From positions 1-64,000 of the forward strand of contig JAVTVY010033844.1 in assembly GCA_036873755.1 (NCBI GenBank): 64,000 nt of DNA, written 5' to 3'. The position numbers were made by a program, and so were the translations under genes. The DNA comes from Hanleya hanleyi. Taxonomy: Eukaryota; Mollusca; Polyplacophora; Lepidopleurida; Hanleyidae. Each line of letters begins with the position of its first letter. The first letter of the stretch is position 1. Positions 36,501-41,489 of the stretch are shown here, piece after piece. The notes beneath the pieces were generated by a model, which ran no database searches, had not been told where the DNA came from, and saw only the letters and a program-made list of their open reading frames with translations.

Positions 36501-37052
36501 TTATTTTTAGGGCATTTTTCATGGATGGCGTTCGTATTTAAGTGCATCTCCCTATTTGTGAATACAATTCTCTGTTCACTGTGTTGCAGTAGGTATAGCC
36601 TATAATAAAGCGAAAGTGTTGGAGTAGGCCTCACAAAGGTCCCCCATTATGTGGATTACCCCCAGCATGCAAGGCCGCTTTATGACGCTTCGTTGTAAAC
36701 ATCAAGGTCAAGATTATCATAATATCAAGTTTATGAACCTGTTGACATGTTTACCTGTAAATACATATTTCTCTGATCGTAGCTATAGACCGCTCATTTC
36801 GTGGCCGAGTTCAGCTCGACGGGAGAGTAACATTTCTGTCAATACCTTGATCGTGAATATGAACAGGTGGTGAGATAATGTAAGATAAACCATGGAGTTT
36901 ATATATAGTACAAGCTCAATGGGTAAACTATGATATCGACCCGTACAGGAAACACCATTTAAGGTGAGTTCGTATACGTAAATATTGCAAGGAACAATTT
37001 GCGCTATAGGCCTACTCACCGTTGAATCCATCTCTGCTTGAAGCGCAGCCAT
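494..37052 (-). CDS. FRMD8: FRMD8-like FERM-domain protein, whole gene (multi-exon)
   Basis: FRMD8 (iTAP) is a cytoplasmic FERM-domain adaptor. In vertebrates and flies it binds the N-terminal tail of iRhom pseudoproteases and keeps the iRhom/ADAM17 sheddase complex at the cell surface. I assembled the gene from 14 exons, all GT-AG and all phase-compatible: 37020-37052, 33754-33841, 32442-32513, 31610-31684, 24283-24462, 19476-19577, 17106-17164, 8933-9099, 7947-8171, 7406-7532, 6537-6683, 5928-6021, 5223-5237 and 1578-1640. A candidate terminal exon is 494-579. Residues 1-90 form a disordered leader, about 90-203 the F1 lobe, 204-335 F2 and 335-456 F3, followed by a short tail. The order and spacing match human FRMD8, which is about 460 residues. 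The gene spans 36.5 kb because its introns are filled with transposons; the DIRS element lies in the same strand orientation. Two points are uncertain: the basic block preceding the C-terminal tail of vertebrate FRMD8 was not found, so an exon may be missing, and the last exon is tentative. Confidence 0.85.
580..1577. other. FRMD8 last intron / 3' flank, no gene seen
   Basis: AT-rich sequence without recognisable coding content or high-copy repeat structure. The first 493 bases of the window are likewise featureless 3' flank, with only short degenerate ACCTGAACC-like repeats in the first 50 bases. Confidence 0.5.
1578..1640 (-). CDS. FRMD8: FRMD8 C-terminal tail exon
   Basis: A 63-base exon with acceptor TTTCTTGTTTCAG and donor GTAGGT. 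In the phase set by the upstream exons it encodes SFRKCTNKLDQLCLGTYTVE. This aligns with the extreme C-terminus of vertebrate FRMD8, which also begins Ser-Phe and contains a Gly-x-Tyr-Thr-Val run about ten residues before the stop. Confidence 0.7.
2030..2945 (+). repeat. Degenerate dispersed repeat with GGGCATAACTC units
   Basis: Four diverged copies of a unit starting GGGGCATAACTCTGTAAAA lie near 2082, 2400, 2570 and 2750. The first and last continue into the same 3' module: TTTGGTGGTTGTGTCTC, then a GGACGGAC run, then AAAATGGC(C/T)GAGGGGTAA. The same closing module ends another array at 21.86 kb. This looks like a non-autonomous mobile repeat with internal tandem units. A C-homopolymer near 2240 interrupts the first copy. 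Confidence 0.6.
4185..5075. repeat. 46-bp minisatellite, about 19 units
   Basis: A tandem array whose unit reads roughly GAACAGGAGTTGGCCATGTG then TATGACATAAGGTGATATTA plus 6 bases (46 bp). About 19 imperfect units run between 4185 and 5075 in an FRMD8 intron. Because 46 is not a multiple of three, all three minus-strand frames are open and look alike over the array. The long ORFs there (up to 227 codons) are repeat artefacts. Confidence 0.9.
5223..5237 (-). CDS. FRMD8: FRMD8 candidate 15-base microexon
   Basis: A run of 15 bases (AGACTGATGCAGATG on the minus strand) lies between a good acceptor (ATATTTTCAG) and a donor (GTAGGA). It preserves phase 1 on both sides and would add ETDAD between exon 12 and exon 14. 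The splice signals and phase support it, but such a short exon could arise by chance. Confidence 0.4.
5746..5900. repeat. 31-bp tandem repeat, 5 units
   Basis: Five units of TGGCGACCTTGTTCTGACG + TTCTACCAAAAA (31 bp) run directly up to the 3' side of FRMD8 exon 12, about 28 bases from its donor site. Confidence 0.9.
5928..6021 (-). CDS. FRMD8: FRMD8 exon 12, final F3 helix
   Basis: A 94-base exon with acceptor GTCACTGCCAG and donor GTAAGTC. It encodes AKLMDALIESCVNLKLQRK and a short tail. The AxLMxxLIExCxxL helix closes the FERM domain in FRMD8. It leaves in phase 1. Confidence 0.9.
6537..6683 (-). CDS. FRMD8: FRMD8 exon 11, F3 lobe
   Basis: A 147-base exon in phase 0 on both sides. It encodes ELLLAVPYERFSWQYKDP, an acidic loop (KKEDDPP), then ILYLQFVCPE and KLLIVDSYQ. 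The conserved FxELSW-type turn and the ILxLxF strand are present. The donor is CAG|GTAAAT. Confidence 0.9.
7406..7532 (-). CDS. FRMD8: FRMD8 exon 10, start of F3 lobe
   Basis: A 127-base exon with acceptor TGCTACAG and donor GTAAGTT. It encodes GAYFKGDVDR, then LVYVSISTDGVCVIDREKN. The FxGxVD and V-I-S-x-x-G-V-x-V-I-D pattern is the PH/PTB-like first half of the F3 lobe. Confidence 0.9.
7947..8171 (-). CDS. FRMD8: FRMD8 exon 9, F2-F3 region
   Basis: A 225-base exon between TTTCTCCCCAG and GTAAGTA. It encodes an LEQFYPDFMHKGKKW segment, a variable middle, then helical LQELYKSYLKILYTYPFYG. The YxxYLxxxxxxPFYG motif marks the F2/F3 boundary in FRMD8. It enters and leaves in phase 2. Confidence 0.9.
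8933..9099 (-). CDS. FRMD8: FRMD8 exon 8, F2 lobe
   Basis: A 167-base exon following the DIRS-bearing intron. It encodes INDKEVLLYLYQEAKFNVL, then GRYVVSPEDYDTLAGLSAL and IHLGHYDP. The pattern LLYxEAKxNVLxxRYPxxxED and a Leu/Ala-rich helix are typical of the F2 lobe in FRMD8. The acceptor is CTGCTTCAG and the donor is GTTAGT. Confidence 0.92.
9311..9536. repeat. DIRS left inverted terminal repeat (3' end of element)
   Basis: From about 9346 to 9536 this is the near-perfect inverse of 15668-15856. The core contains TTAACTCCCCTAGGAGAGAG and a shared TATATAGGCGACTG box. The outer 35 bases (ATCAAACATTTATAAAC...) are unique to this end and recur only in the internal complementary region. Confidence 0.93.
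9601..9694. repeat. DIRS internal complementary region
   Basis: The first half (to about 9653) is the reverse complement of the left terminus (9311-9363). The second half (about 9652-9694) is the reverse complement of the right terminus. In the DIRS model this segment serves as the template that rejoins the ends of the RNA/cDNA into a circle. Its presence shows that the element carries its whole replication machinery. Confidence 0.93.
9695..10451. other. DIRS 3' untranslated region
   Basis: Lies between the internal complementary region and the recombinase stop. No coding signal. A C-run followed by a T-run at 10428-10446 sits just beyond the recombinase stop codon. Confidence 0.6.
10452..11462 (-). 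CDS. DIRS tyrosine recombinase (YR)
   Basis: The recombinase that integrates the circular DNA form. The catalytic set of the family is visible: Arg in ASRVSELHAL, His-x-x-Arg in SSHEIRAIAS, and the nucleophile Tyr in TNFYLRDM, 26 residues before the stop. In the full open frame (10452-13355) these are R774, H906/R909 and Y942. That frame is open for 967 codons. However, its first 600 or so codons run over the RT gene and are Ser/Arg-rich low-complexity sequence. I place the domain from Met632 (11462); the true start is unknown and may lie up to about 150 bases upstream. The overlap with the RT frame is normal for DIRS. Confidence 0.9.
   Translation of the reverse strand: MVSANRSSTAQLYQAKWAYFVSWCRGHDADPDSASVSLVADFLLHLHRDKKFQISTIEGYRSALARVLRLTSGVDISLNDNISALIRAFALQSRCTRQLLPKWDIGVVLCALIHPPFEPLESASIKAVSYKTAFLAAFALASRVSELHALERSSMTWTADWSRISFRPIPEFIAKNESVRSGPCAQRSYSIPALSDFVHGLEDDLLLCPVRAIRHYLTRTDSARGSRRLLFLSLRPSALRDITKNTIAAWLKKTIKWSYQLAIDAPPLLSNASSHEIRAIASSWPLWKNLSLHDIVQSCAWTANSTFTNFYLRDMSVQAEGISTFGPLIAAQHVVN
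11348..13567 (-). CDS. DIRS reverse transcriptase / RNase H / methyltransferase-like polyprotein
   Basis: The replication polyprotein of the DIRS element. The open frame begins at 13642, but the first ATG is at 13567, five bases after the Gag stop (TAACAAGATGG), and is the likely start. That gives about 739 residues. Counting from 13642, RT motifs are SVDLQDAY (Asp225) and the catalytic YIDD (289-292). RNase H carboxylates are at YTDAS (Asp454), LLEMKA (Glu486), ATDNS (Asp511) and ADSLSR (Asp562), so the active sites look intact. After RNase H, the DLFATRNN block (595-602) and AYPP (633-636) fit the DAM-methyltransferase-like domain found after RNase H in DIRS elements. The 3' part overlaps the recombinase frame by at least 115 bases. 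Confidence 0.93.
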   Translation of the reverse strand: MAALGGGFGVLTNLHGEGAVPFVVNQPRGVVVPVNDYRVPGSDQAEVLQPPLFRLFNHHVVGGRLQYFIDNWRLITDDTWILRVLERGFLFTFRSLPKLIVWPRPSRLPVSASHVQTLLSSVNTLIEKGAVRELPPTEDSFGFYSHVFLVPKKDSPQMRMVIDLKVLNKFHLALPPHFKMPTVSSIRARVHLRDWLASVDLQDAYLHVPIHPRHRRYLRFVVNERRFEWQVLPFGVNIAPWLFTRITSPVMAFLHLRGIQIEVYIDDILLWAADESRLNMQVQFTLLVLRHLGFIPHPLKSELVPAQVRRYIGAVFDTRHQLVYPPEDRWDKIQLIIRKFLSSTSRTRQQWQSLVGLLTSTQDLTHYGRLQVRPLQYHLYPYLQTPSINPAVPVLTSLHPYLIWWQSRLNVMQGVPFRFPAPSHHLYTDASETGWGAHLDELVVSGRWSTLDASLHINLLEMKAVILAVQHWSHRLMYSSLLIATDNSTVIAHINKLGTTRSLPMFRLVWDLYEWTRIHHIHLHARHVPGRLNVLADSLSRPDTVLQTEWQLHPEVFQQISVIWESPLIDLFATRNNAQLTLFVSPIRDPQAFDIDALSINWDNFLAYAYPPIALILEVLQKITRHDCIILLVVPWWPRRQWFPVLLPLLTAPPRRLPVWPDLLRQPHGLFHHNPRWLNLHVCRLSRMLSQSRDFQQRLHERWFQPIDLPQRSSIRRNGPISSPGAEDMMPIPTLPLFP
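13572..15526 (-). pseudogene. DIRS Gag-like ORF1, split by a frame change
   Basis: The structural protein of the element. The ATG at 15526 opens a frame (MSEVPTG...) with a Cys/His cluster at C10, C13, H23, C26, C29, C33, C39 and C42, which suggests an N-terminal zinc-binding domain. An Arg/Ser/Pro-His-rich region follows at about residues 220-330. This frame stops at 14348. Between about 14473 and 14350 the plausible product moves to the other frame (a Ser/Asp-rich stretch, then a folded domain), which runs to TAA at 13572. The second frame has no ATG at its start and has a stop just upstream, so it must be entered by a one-base indel or by programmed -1 frameshifting. I see no classic slippery heptamer, so an indel or assembly error is more likely. 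The joined length would be about 650 residues. Confidence 0.75.
15668..15870. repeat. DIRS right inverted terminal repeat (5' end of element)
   Basis: Inverse copy of the left repeat; by eye only about one substitution (CCAGGGGCG against CTAGGGGCG) over roughly 185 bases. It should carry the element promoter; on the minus strand a TATATAGGCGAC box lies about 180 bases upstream of the Gag ATG at 15526. The outer end reads GACTTAGGCAACAAAC. Confidence 0.93.
16439..16735 (+). repeat. Dispersed ~290-bp repeat, GTGAGTGAAT...GTCGCTTTCAAC family, copy 1
   Basis: Begins GTGAGTGAGTGAATAGAATT, then GTCGCTTTCAACAATATTTC, continues with TCAAAGAAGAAATCTTTGAA (self-complementary) and ends in AAGCAACAGGAAC. 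A second copy with the same internal order lies at 26038. The inner CCTGTTGCTTC ... GAAGCAACAGG ends form a hairpin. The head of the repeat also opens unrelated inserts at 19676 and 23752. Confidence 0.85.
17106..17164 (-). CDS. FRMD8: FRMD8 exon 7, F1-F2 junction
   Basis: A 59-base exon with acceptor TTTGTTTCAG and donor GTAAGA. It encodes DEPILMFQRNVFYPRDLEVQ, matching the FERM hallmark segment in which an Arg-Asn-Val-Phe run precedes the F2 lobe. It ends in phase 0. The intron after it is the one that carries the DIRS retrotransposon. Confidence 0.9.
17880..19160. repeat. ~170-bp tandem array ending in a hairpin
   Basis: About eight units, each with AAACCTAATCAAATGAGGGG, GCTTCCATCCAAGTTTGG, then GTAGTTCTCAAGATATCTTG and a GGACGGACGG run. 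Unit starts lie near 17890, 18051, 18131, 18284, 18464, 18627, 18797 and 18966. The array is followed by GATGTCTCCCCCCAACATAG + TTGGGGGAGACATA, a clean hairpin (19126-19160). Tandem core plus terminal hairpin is the layout of pearl/Helentron-associated non-autonomous elements. Short ORFs here are repeat artefacts. Confidence 0.8.
19476..19577 (-). CDS. FRMD8: FRMD8 exon 6, end of F1 lobe
   Basis: A 102-base exon between ATTTTTTCAG and GTAAGA. It encodes ELRLKSHHKPFMLVQQWDD and an acidic tail (DEDAEDIAK). This aligns with the vertebrate stretch that links F1 to F2, where a Lys/His-Pro motif and a conserved Trp also occur. The acidic end follows the same pattern in vertebrates. Confidence 0.88.
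19676..19870 (+). repeat. GTGAGTGAGTGAAT-headed dispersed repeat
   Basis: Head GTGAGTGAGTGAATATGATT, then AACGTCGCTTTCATC, but a different body (GGGTCCTATTCCTTTTCACA, then GTCGCCTCTTACGACAAGG). A related copy lies at 23752-23970. This family is common in gastropod genomes as far as I recall. Confidence 0.7.
20950..21860. repeat. ~150-bp tandem array with GGCCGAGGGGTAAAAA end
   Basis: About six diverged units sharing TTAAAGATGGCCGCCAAG, CCAATCAG and GATGTATACCAAATTT. Anchor AAAGATGG occurs near 21054, 21207, 21359, 21503 and 21653. It closes with a GGACGTACGGACAGACGGAC run, then CCATGGCCAAAAATGGCCG + AGGGGTAAAAA, the same short hairpin module that ends the repeat at 2945. Confidence 0.75.
22350..23570. 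repeat. ~170-bp tandem array ending in a GC hairpin
   Basis: Seven units with GGCGCCACCTTCAGGCAGAT, TGCAATACGGACTGGCGTC, GAATTTCGGAAGAATCCAAC and TTATCGCTTCGAACAGAC, plus a GGACGTACACGGAC run. Units begin near 22353, 22514, 22690, 22852, 23022, 23190 and 23360. The array ends in GTCCCCGGCCGCG + TTGCGGCGGGGGAC, followed by a short A-tract. Units are about 85-95% alike by eye. The 60-130-codon ORFs on both strands are by-products of the repeat. Confidence 0.85.
23752..23970 (+). repeat. GTGAGTGAAT-headed dispersed repeat, second copy
   Basis: Head GTGAGCGAGTGAGTGAATAT followed by the ATTTGACGTCACTTTC variant and repeated GGGTCCTATTCC motifs. Related to the copy at 19676 but more degenerate, with the GGGTCCTATTCC motif present two to three times. 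Confidence 0.7.
24283..24462 (-). CDS. FRMD8: FRMD8 exon 5, FERM F1 lobe
   Basis: A 180-base exon encoding the ubiquitin-like F1 lobe: LDVCIYLRDQTVLHVTIEE, then a helix, then DIFCLWLVSPLL. The DVF/DIF-x-LWLVSPLL end is a strong FRMD8 signature. The acceptor TTTACAG is preferred because it keeps phase 1 with exon 4; a second AG 14 bases inside the exon is possible. The donor is GTCAGC, weaker than the others, and the exon leaves in phase 1. Confidence 0.88.
26038..26332 (+). repeat. Dispersed ~290-bp repeat, copy 2
   Basis: Same order as the copy at 16439: head GTGAGTGAATAGAATTTAAC, middle TTTCAAAGAAGAAATCTTTG, tail GAAGCAACAGGAAC. The two differ by scattered substitutions and small deletions (around 26092) and a short insertion (GACGCATACGTACATG). 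Confidence 0.85.
26660..26795 (-). repeat. Segment duplicated in inverse at 28580-28690
   Basis: On the minus strand it reads GATCTGATGGATGTTTTGGC, then ATTGACTACACAGGTGAGTG. A copy lies on the plus strand at about 28590-28690 (AATCTGATGGCTGTTTTGGC, then CATAGGTGAGTG). The CAG|GTGAGT donor-like sequence makes both resemble an exon end. I found no homology, and neither fits the FRMD8 phases with good support. Confidence 0.5.
26985..27510. repeat. Diverged inverted repeat (~500 bp)
   Basis: The left arm contains AATTATACCAAACACACTAA and CACTCAATCCATGAAAGGTT. The right arm contains the inverse, AAACTATCCATG-like ...CTTTTCATGGATTGAGTG... and GTGTGTTTGGTATAATTC. The arms are about 100-130 bp and the loop about 270 bp. 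It resembles an old MITE. Confidence 0.6.
27772..28578. mobile_element. Foldback element with 16-bp terminal units, copy 1
   Basis: The left terminus carries three units of GGACATTTCCCCCAGT (16 bp, alternating GGAC/GGGC). The right terminus carries four in inverse. Inside, both arms continue with TATTTTTAGGTTATTTTG, then TTTTACGATAAATGAGTCG and TATTATACATATACACAGTA. This gives long imperfect inverted arms without coding capacity. Confidence 0.85.
29110..29460. repeat. Short inverted repeat around a 260-bp core
   Basis: CCACCTCTCTAAAATGGAGG + TAAAAAAGTTCGTTTTTG at 29119-29156 is mirrored by AAAAACGACCTTTATTACC + TCCATTTTAGAGAGGTAG at about 29419-29455. Probable MITE remnant. Confidence 0.6.
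31610..31684 (-). CDS. FRMD8: FRMD8 exon 4 (Gly/Ser-rich leader)
   Basis: A 75-base exon, acceptor TCGCTGTAG and donor GTAAGTG. It encodes a Gly/Ser-rich linker (GRPDGPQAGGSLLGSQELG...) just ahead of the FERM domain. Phase 1 on both sides joins it exactly to exon 5, where A|TC makes the junction codon. Confidence 0.65.
32442..32513 (-). CDS. FRMD8: FRMD8 exon 3 (leader)
   Basis: A 72-base exon between acceptor TGTGTGACAG and donor GTAAGT. It encodes a polar segment with the sequence EEPISVGKFQVSG near its end. Phase 1 in and phase 1 out match exons 2 and 4. The GKFQV-type motif resembles short docking motifs seen in other signalling proteins, but no function can be claimed. Confidence 0.6.
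32941..33023. repeat. 83-bp near-perfect hairpin
   Basis: CATCTTCGTTGCACCAAACC...CCCACTTCG is followed directly by CGAAGTGGG...GGTTTGGTACGTGCAACGAAG + ATG. The arms are about 40 bp with one small insertion and no spacer. Direct repeats ATGTAAGAA lie on both sides. Confidence 0.92.
33475..33526. repeat. 52-bp perfect hairpin
   Basis: AGTTCAATCTTGAACGTCGC + TCGC, a CCAT loop, then the exact inverse. GGTCACTGAG is repeated directly just outside both arms. Confidence 0.92.
33754..33841 (-). CDS. FRMD8: FRMD8 exon 2 (charged, coiled-coil-like leader)
   Basis: An 88-base exon with acceptor TTGTATAG and donor GTACGT. It encodes a Glu/Gln/Lys/Asp-rich stretch (GADERKALLQDTEKDVEQQ...) likely to be helical. 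It enters in phase 0 and leaves in phase 1, fitting both neighbours. It lies ahead of the FERM domain and vertebrate FRMD8 has no obvious counterpart, so it is assigned by phase and position rather than by homology. Confidence 0.6.
34105..35430. mobile_element. Foldback element with 16-bp terminal units, copy 2
   Basis: Same family as the copy at 27772. The left end holds two opposed blocks of 16-bp units meeting near 34195 (inverse block 34119-34190, forward block 34199-34290). The right end holds the inverse block (35318-35425). The arms share TTTACGATAAATGAGTCA and GATCAGTGATTTACGAGG + GAGCG, and meet at about 34766. The whole element can fold into a roughly 0.6-kb stem. It has no genuine coding capacity. 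Confidence 0.88.
35760..36165 (+). repeat. Composite of two repeat fragments
   Basis: 35760-36020 is a degenerate copy of the unit in the long inverted repeat at 38-41 kb (CCATGATGACGTCACAGTGA; GATGGCCGCCATTTTGAATT; TACTCATGATCC). 36030-36165 is a decayed copy of the small-ORF repeat (GTTATATGGAATATGG; AATGGACGACGACTGA; GACGGACCAGACGCTTGTAA). Confidence 0.65.
37020..37052 (-). CDS. FRMD8: FRMD8 exon 1, start codon exon
   Basis: The ATG at 37052-37050 sits in a good context (AAAATGG) and gives MAALQAEMDST, followed by the donor GTGAGT. It ends in phase 0, as exon 2 requires. An AG about 8 bases upstream of the ATG, after a mildly pyrimidine-rich stretch (CTACTACCAACAG), could be a splice acceptor. 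The coding start may therefore lie at the beginning of a second, 5'UTR-containing exon. I chose this ATG because it is the only one that joins in frame to the following exons. Confidence 0.6.
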
Positions 37053-38055
37053 TTTCACCTGTTGGTAGTAGGTGGTTTGTTATGTGGCAATAAAAGCCCA
37101 GGTGTTCTAAAAAAACCTTACAATTTCTGGTAAAATATTCGTCAGATCTTCTGTGAACGATATATATATACTTCTTGCAGCTGTGATGGCTCAAATAATA
37201 TTTGAATTATAATACTGCTTCGGTCTGTTAACCACGCGGAAATAGAAACCAGGTCAGCTTCTTGACTTCATAACATTAGCTAGATTACAGAAATGGAACA
37301 CAGGTAAGCGACATAAATATACATAATTCCTACGTGACTCAAATTAGATAAAACATAAGTATGTTTTTAGACTGTGTGCATTCTGACCGCATCTACTATA
37401 CGTATGAGTAGTACAGGTAAAATGTACGTGCCCGCTTAACCTATTCCTTTTAAACATAGCGACGGACGGTCGTCCAGGTATTGAAAGTATACTAGACAGG
37501 TAAGATTTTCTGTAAAAAAAATCAACCTATTGACCTACGCAGACTTGTATAGGTATACCAGCCACAGTGCAAACATCGTGATAAGTTCGGGGATATATGG
37601 TTATCGCGTTCATTTAAGGTTAGTCAGCAAATATTAGACGATGTTTTCATTGACGACAGCACGCCAGTTAGGCATAGTTGAATAGGATTCATTGCGATAT
37701 GGCATTTCTAAAAATGCTTAAATATATCCAGATAGAATTACACAATCGAGTGGACATAGAGATTTAGTGTTGGTATCAAGCTTGTCCAAAACACGCTCCG
37801 GGCAGATAACCCCATGATATGAGAATTGTTTTTAGTTACGCGTCAAATATAGATTGAGTAATTGATTGCAACTGAATGAGTCATAACCCGATAGCATGAC
37901 AATAGACACAGCGATAGTCTTTTACATGTAACGTGAGATCGGTAATGAAAAAAAAAACTACATATCTTTTGAGACATCTCTCCCACCACACACATACACC
38001 CAATGCTATACCACAGCTCTATTGCATCTTGATATTGTAATATAAGTGAGTGATA
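37053..38055. other. 5' flank of FRMD8
   Basis: Upstream of the FRMD8 start codon. It should hold the promoter and possibly a 5'UTR exon, but no TATA box, CpG-rich core or other element is convincing. No ORF of note. Confidence 0.4.
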
Positions 38056-38074
38056 ACCGACATTCACTATTAGT

Positions 38075-40895
38075 GAGGTGGCTTTGCAAAAAGATCGTGA
38101 CACGCTGGACCAAAGCACCAAACTTGGCACATCCATCACCTGAGGCACACAGAACAATATCAGAAGGGGTGCCCATCACTTTGGATCATGTGACGCCCTC
38201 TGGCCCCTAAAAGGGCATTTAACCCTATCTGGCCTGGGCTTTTGGGACCTGTCGTGGCCTGGAGGCCATTCTCTTACCCCTCGAGCTACATGTAAGAGGC
38301 TGAAACTTACCACAATATACCCCTGGGTCAAGCTCTACCAGAAAAAGTAAAAAAAAAAATCCAGGATGGCCGCTCTGATGACGTCATTTTTCAAAAACCG
38401 CATTTTTTGGTAGATTTTTAGGTCAGATTTTCCGAATTTTTTATTTATGCAATATCTTCACAAAAACTGCATGATACATTAGTAAATATTAATGTGATGT
38501 GAAATAAAATAGTTTTCGCCCACTTTTCATCGCGGAAAAGCAGAAATTGTGAAAGAATATGACAAAACATCAATTTTCTGGTACCCCACGTGGACGCCAT
38601 CTTGAATTTACCCATGATCCCCTGCTCGGGGGTTATACAAATGGGCTCAAAATGACCACAATATGATAAACTATAAAGTCACGGGGTTTCAGCTCTCTGT
38701 TTTTTGTCGTTCCGGAGATAGCGCAGAAAGTTTGATACGGGGGGCTTAATGTCCCCCCCCCTCCAGGCCAGGTAGGGTTAAGGGGAAATATTATCAATTA
38801 AAAAATAGATAGCTTACCAATATCTTCATTATTTTCATTATCCTTGAGGCTAGGAAGCTAAAACTTGCCACACTATATCTAGGGTTCCAGTGCTACCAGA
38901 AAATGTAACAAAATTCAAGATGGTCTCTATGATGATGTCACGGTGACGTCATTTTATAAAAATAAGCCATTTTTCTGATTTTTCGAATCGATTTTTCAAA
39001 CTTTTTACTTTTGCAATTTTCTTTGCCTAAATTACCTTGCGAATTAGTAATTAATCATCTGATGTGATTTAAGATATTACTGGGTAGTTTTACGTAGAAT
39101 AATACACCAATTTTGAAGAAAATACTCCAAAAACAAAATTTTCGAGGTACACCACCGTTTCGTCAAATCTGAATTTACTCATGATGCTCTTTTCCGAGAA
39201 TAAAATGCCCCTAATTTGATTTGTTATAAAGACACAAAGTTGCGATCCACAGACAAAAGTTCATTGAGCAGAGGATCATGGGTAAATTCAAGATGACGGT
39301 CACGTGGGGCTGGATCTGAATCCACTAATAACAATTGAACACGGGATCCGTCCCTTCTCTGACCATATAGCTCTTTTAGCTATCCCGACGTAATTTCACG
39401 GCCTTCCAGAAAAAAAGTCAGCTATTCATCTCTCAAACTTGAAAGTAGAAAGATTGAAATTGGAGCGGTAAGCAAGAGGTGGGAGAAATTGACGACGTCT
39501 GGCGACTAAAAAGCAACCATATGACTCATATCAACAGGAAAGCTTCCCTCAGCACCAAACATACAGTCCCGAGAATACGGTGGATTCTCGGATGTAGCCT
39601 TAGTATCTCAGCCGCGCATTTATTGTAGCGGTTCATGTGGAGATTATGAAATATCCACACGGCCCCTAGCACCGGCTTAAGCGGAATTAGATACGCTAGC
39701 TTGGGTGCTGTGATGACAGATCAGCTCAAACAAATAACGCATCGAATGTTAATGGGTGAGCATTGAGGACGTGTGATGGAGTAAACGCTTCAACATGGGG
39801 TAAACCTGGTAAATGCAAGAATAACCCAGAAAAACTAACCTGGCCAGCCTTGAGTATGTCCAGCTTTTCCCCCCATTTTACGAGATGGAAAGCTGAATCG
39901 GCAAGTTTTACATGAAAATAGGGGCGATTGTTTCCTTTTACACAGGCGATTATGTAAACTTAATTGGTTTAGGTGGTTTCAGCCACCCCACTTCCTTCTA
40001 AGAGAATTTTTCCCTGGTGATCCAAAATGAATAAACGTTGAGAGCTGTAACTAAGCGCAGTTATAGCTTAAGATATTGAAGTTATTTTGAGCCTGTAGCA
40101 TAATACTCGGAGCAGAGCATCATGAGTAAATTGAAAATGAATGATATTAGGGTGTAACTGAAAAGTTCTGTTTTCCTCGTATTCCTTCAAAATTAACCCT
40201 ACCTGGACTGGGCCCCCACCAAATATTCTGCGCTATCTCCAGAACGACAAAAAATGGAGAACTGAAACTCCAGGACTTTATCGTTTATCATATTGGGGTC
40301 ATTTTGAGCCTATTTACATGACCCCCCGAGCAGAGGATCATGGGTAAATTCAAGATGACGGTCACGTGGGGTACCAGAAAATTGATGTTTTTGTCATATT
40401 TCTTCAAAATTTCTGCTTTTTCGCGATGAAAAGTGGACAAAAACAATTTTATTTCACATCACATTAATATTTACTAATTTATCACGCAGTTTTTGCGGAG
40501 AAATTGCATAAATAAAAAAATCGAAAAATATGACCGAAAAATCGTCAGGAAAATGGCTTATTTTTGGAAAATGCTGTCATCATGGCTGCCATCTTGGATT
40601 TTGTGACATTTTCTGGTAGGGCTTGAACCAGTGATACAGTGTGGCAAGTTTCAGCTTCCCAGCCTTAAGGATAATAAAAATAACGAAGCTGTTGGGAGGC
40701 TAACTATTCTTTGAATAGCAATATTGCCCCTCAGATGCCCTTTTTGGGACCAGAGGGTATCACAGAGCCCAGAGCAACGGGCACCCCTTCTGATATTGTT
40801 CTATATGTCTCAAGTGATGGGTGTGCCAAGTTTGGTGCTTTGGTCCAGCGTGTCACGATCTTCCCAAAATATGGCCTTAAGCCACCTCACTATAT
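38075..40895. mobile_element. Long inverted repeat, ~710-bp arms
   Basis: The left arm (about 38075-38785) is matched in inverse by 40190-40890. Shared blocks are GTGAGGTGGCTT at the tip, CGTGACACGCTGGACCAAAG, AACAATATCAGAAGGGGTGC, AATATTAATGTGATGTGAAA and TACCCCACGTG. Identity is roughly 80% by eye. A further degenerate copy of the arm lies in tandem at 38785-39240. The middle (39290-39840) contains unrelated repeat sequence inserted later. No coding sequence. Confidence 0.8.
39480..39690 (-). repeat. Copy of the CTAGGGGCC module, nested in the long inverted repeat
   Basis: On the minus strand it reads GCTTAAGCCGGTGCTAGGGG + CCGTGTGGA, then AACCGCTACAATAAATGCGC and, further on, ATGGTTGCTTTTTAGTCGCC + AGACGTCGTC. 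The same order occurs on the plus strand at 55925-56175. Confidence 0.75.
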
Positions 40896-40896
40896 A

Positions 40897-41400
40897 GTCA
40901 GCCCTCATCGATGAAGAATTTCCGCGTTCATAATTGGAAGACCCGTTCTTCCACAGAACACTTCGCACAAAACTCCAAACAGGCAAACAAATTATATATT
41001 TTCTCACATTACAGCGGTGCGAATCATAGGTGTATCATAGGTGTATCATATTTCATTTGGCTGGTATGATGTGAGAAAAAAGTCTGTATGATATGCATTA
41101 TTACGAAGTATCGTTCGTTTGCAGCCGAATCGGTGGCAAGTTAATTTCATTCTGTCGTGACATTTTTGTGCTACTATAGCCTACTGTTATCATACCAAGC
41201 CAGTCGCATATGGATTTAATCCAACTTGCCTGATAAAACCCAGACCGCTCGTAGCGACAATCTATATACATGAGCTGAAGGTAGTTTTGTAAGAGAGAAG
41301 TGGTTAACGGTTTTTCATGATACCGACAATAAAAACTCATGATGTTCGTATCATGAAAAAAATCGTATCACTGAATTAACTGTATTCTTTTTTGCTTAAT
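40897..41400 (-). repeat. Decayed copy of the small-ORF repeat
   Basis: On the minus strand the pieces occur in family order: AACCGTTAACCACTTCTCTC near 41300, then CATAATTGGACGC-like GAACGCGGAAATTCTTCATC at 40910-40930. A segment of about 300 bases intervenes. No open frame survives. Confidence 0.5.
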
Positions 41401-41489
41401 GAGTTTCCAAGTCCTGTAGCGCTGTGACTGTCTTGAATGGAAGTTCCCATACACTGTCGTCCGTGTCTCTTGCTGTATAGACGGACCGG

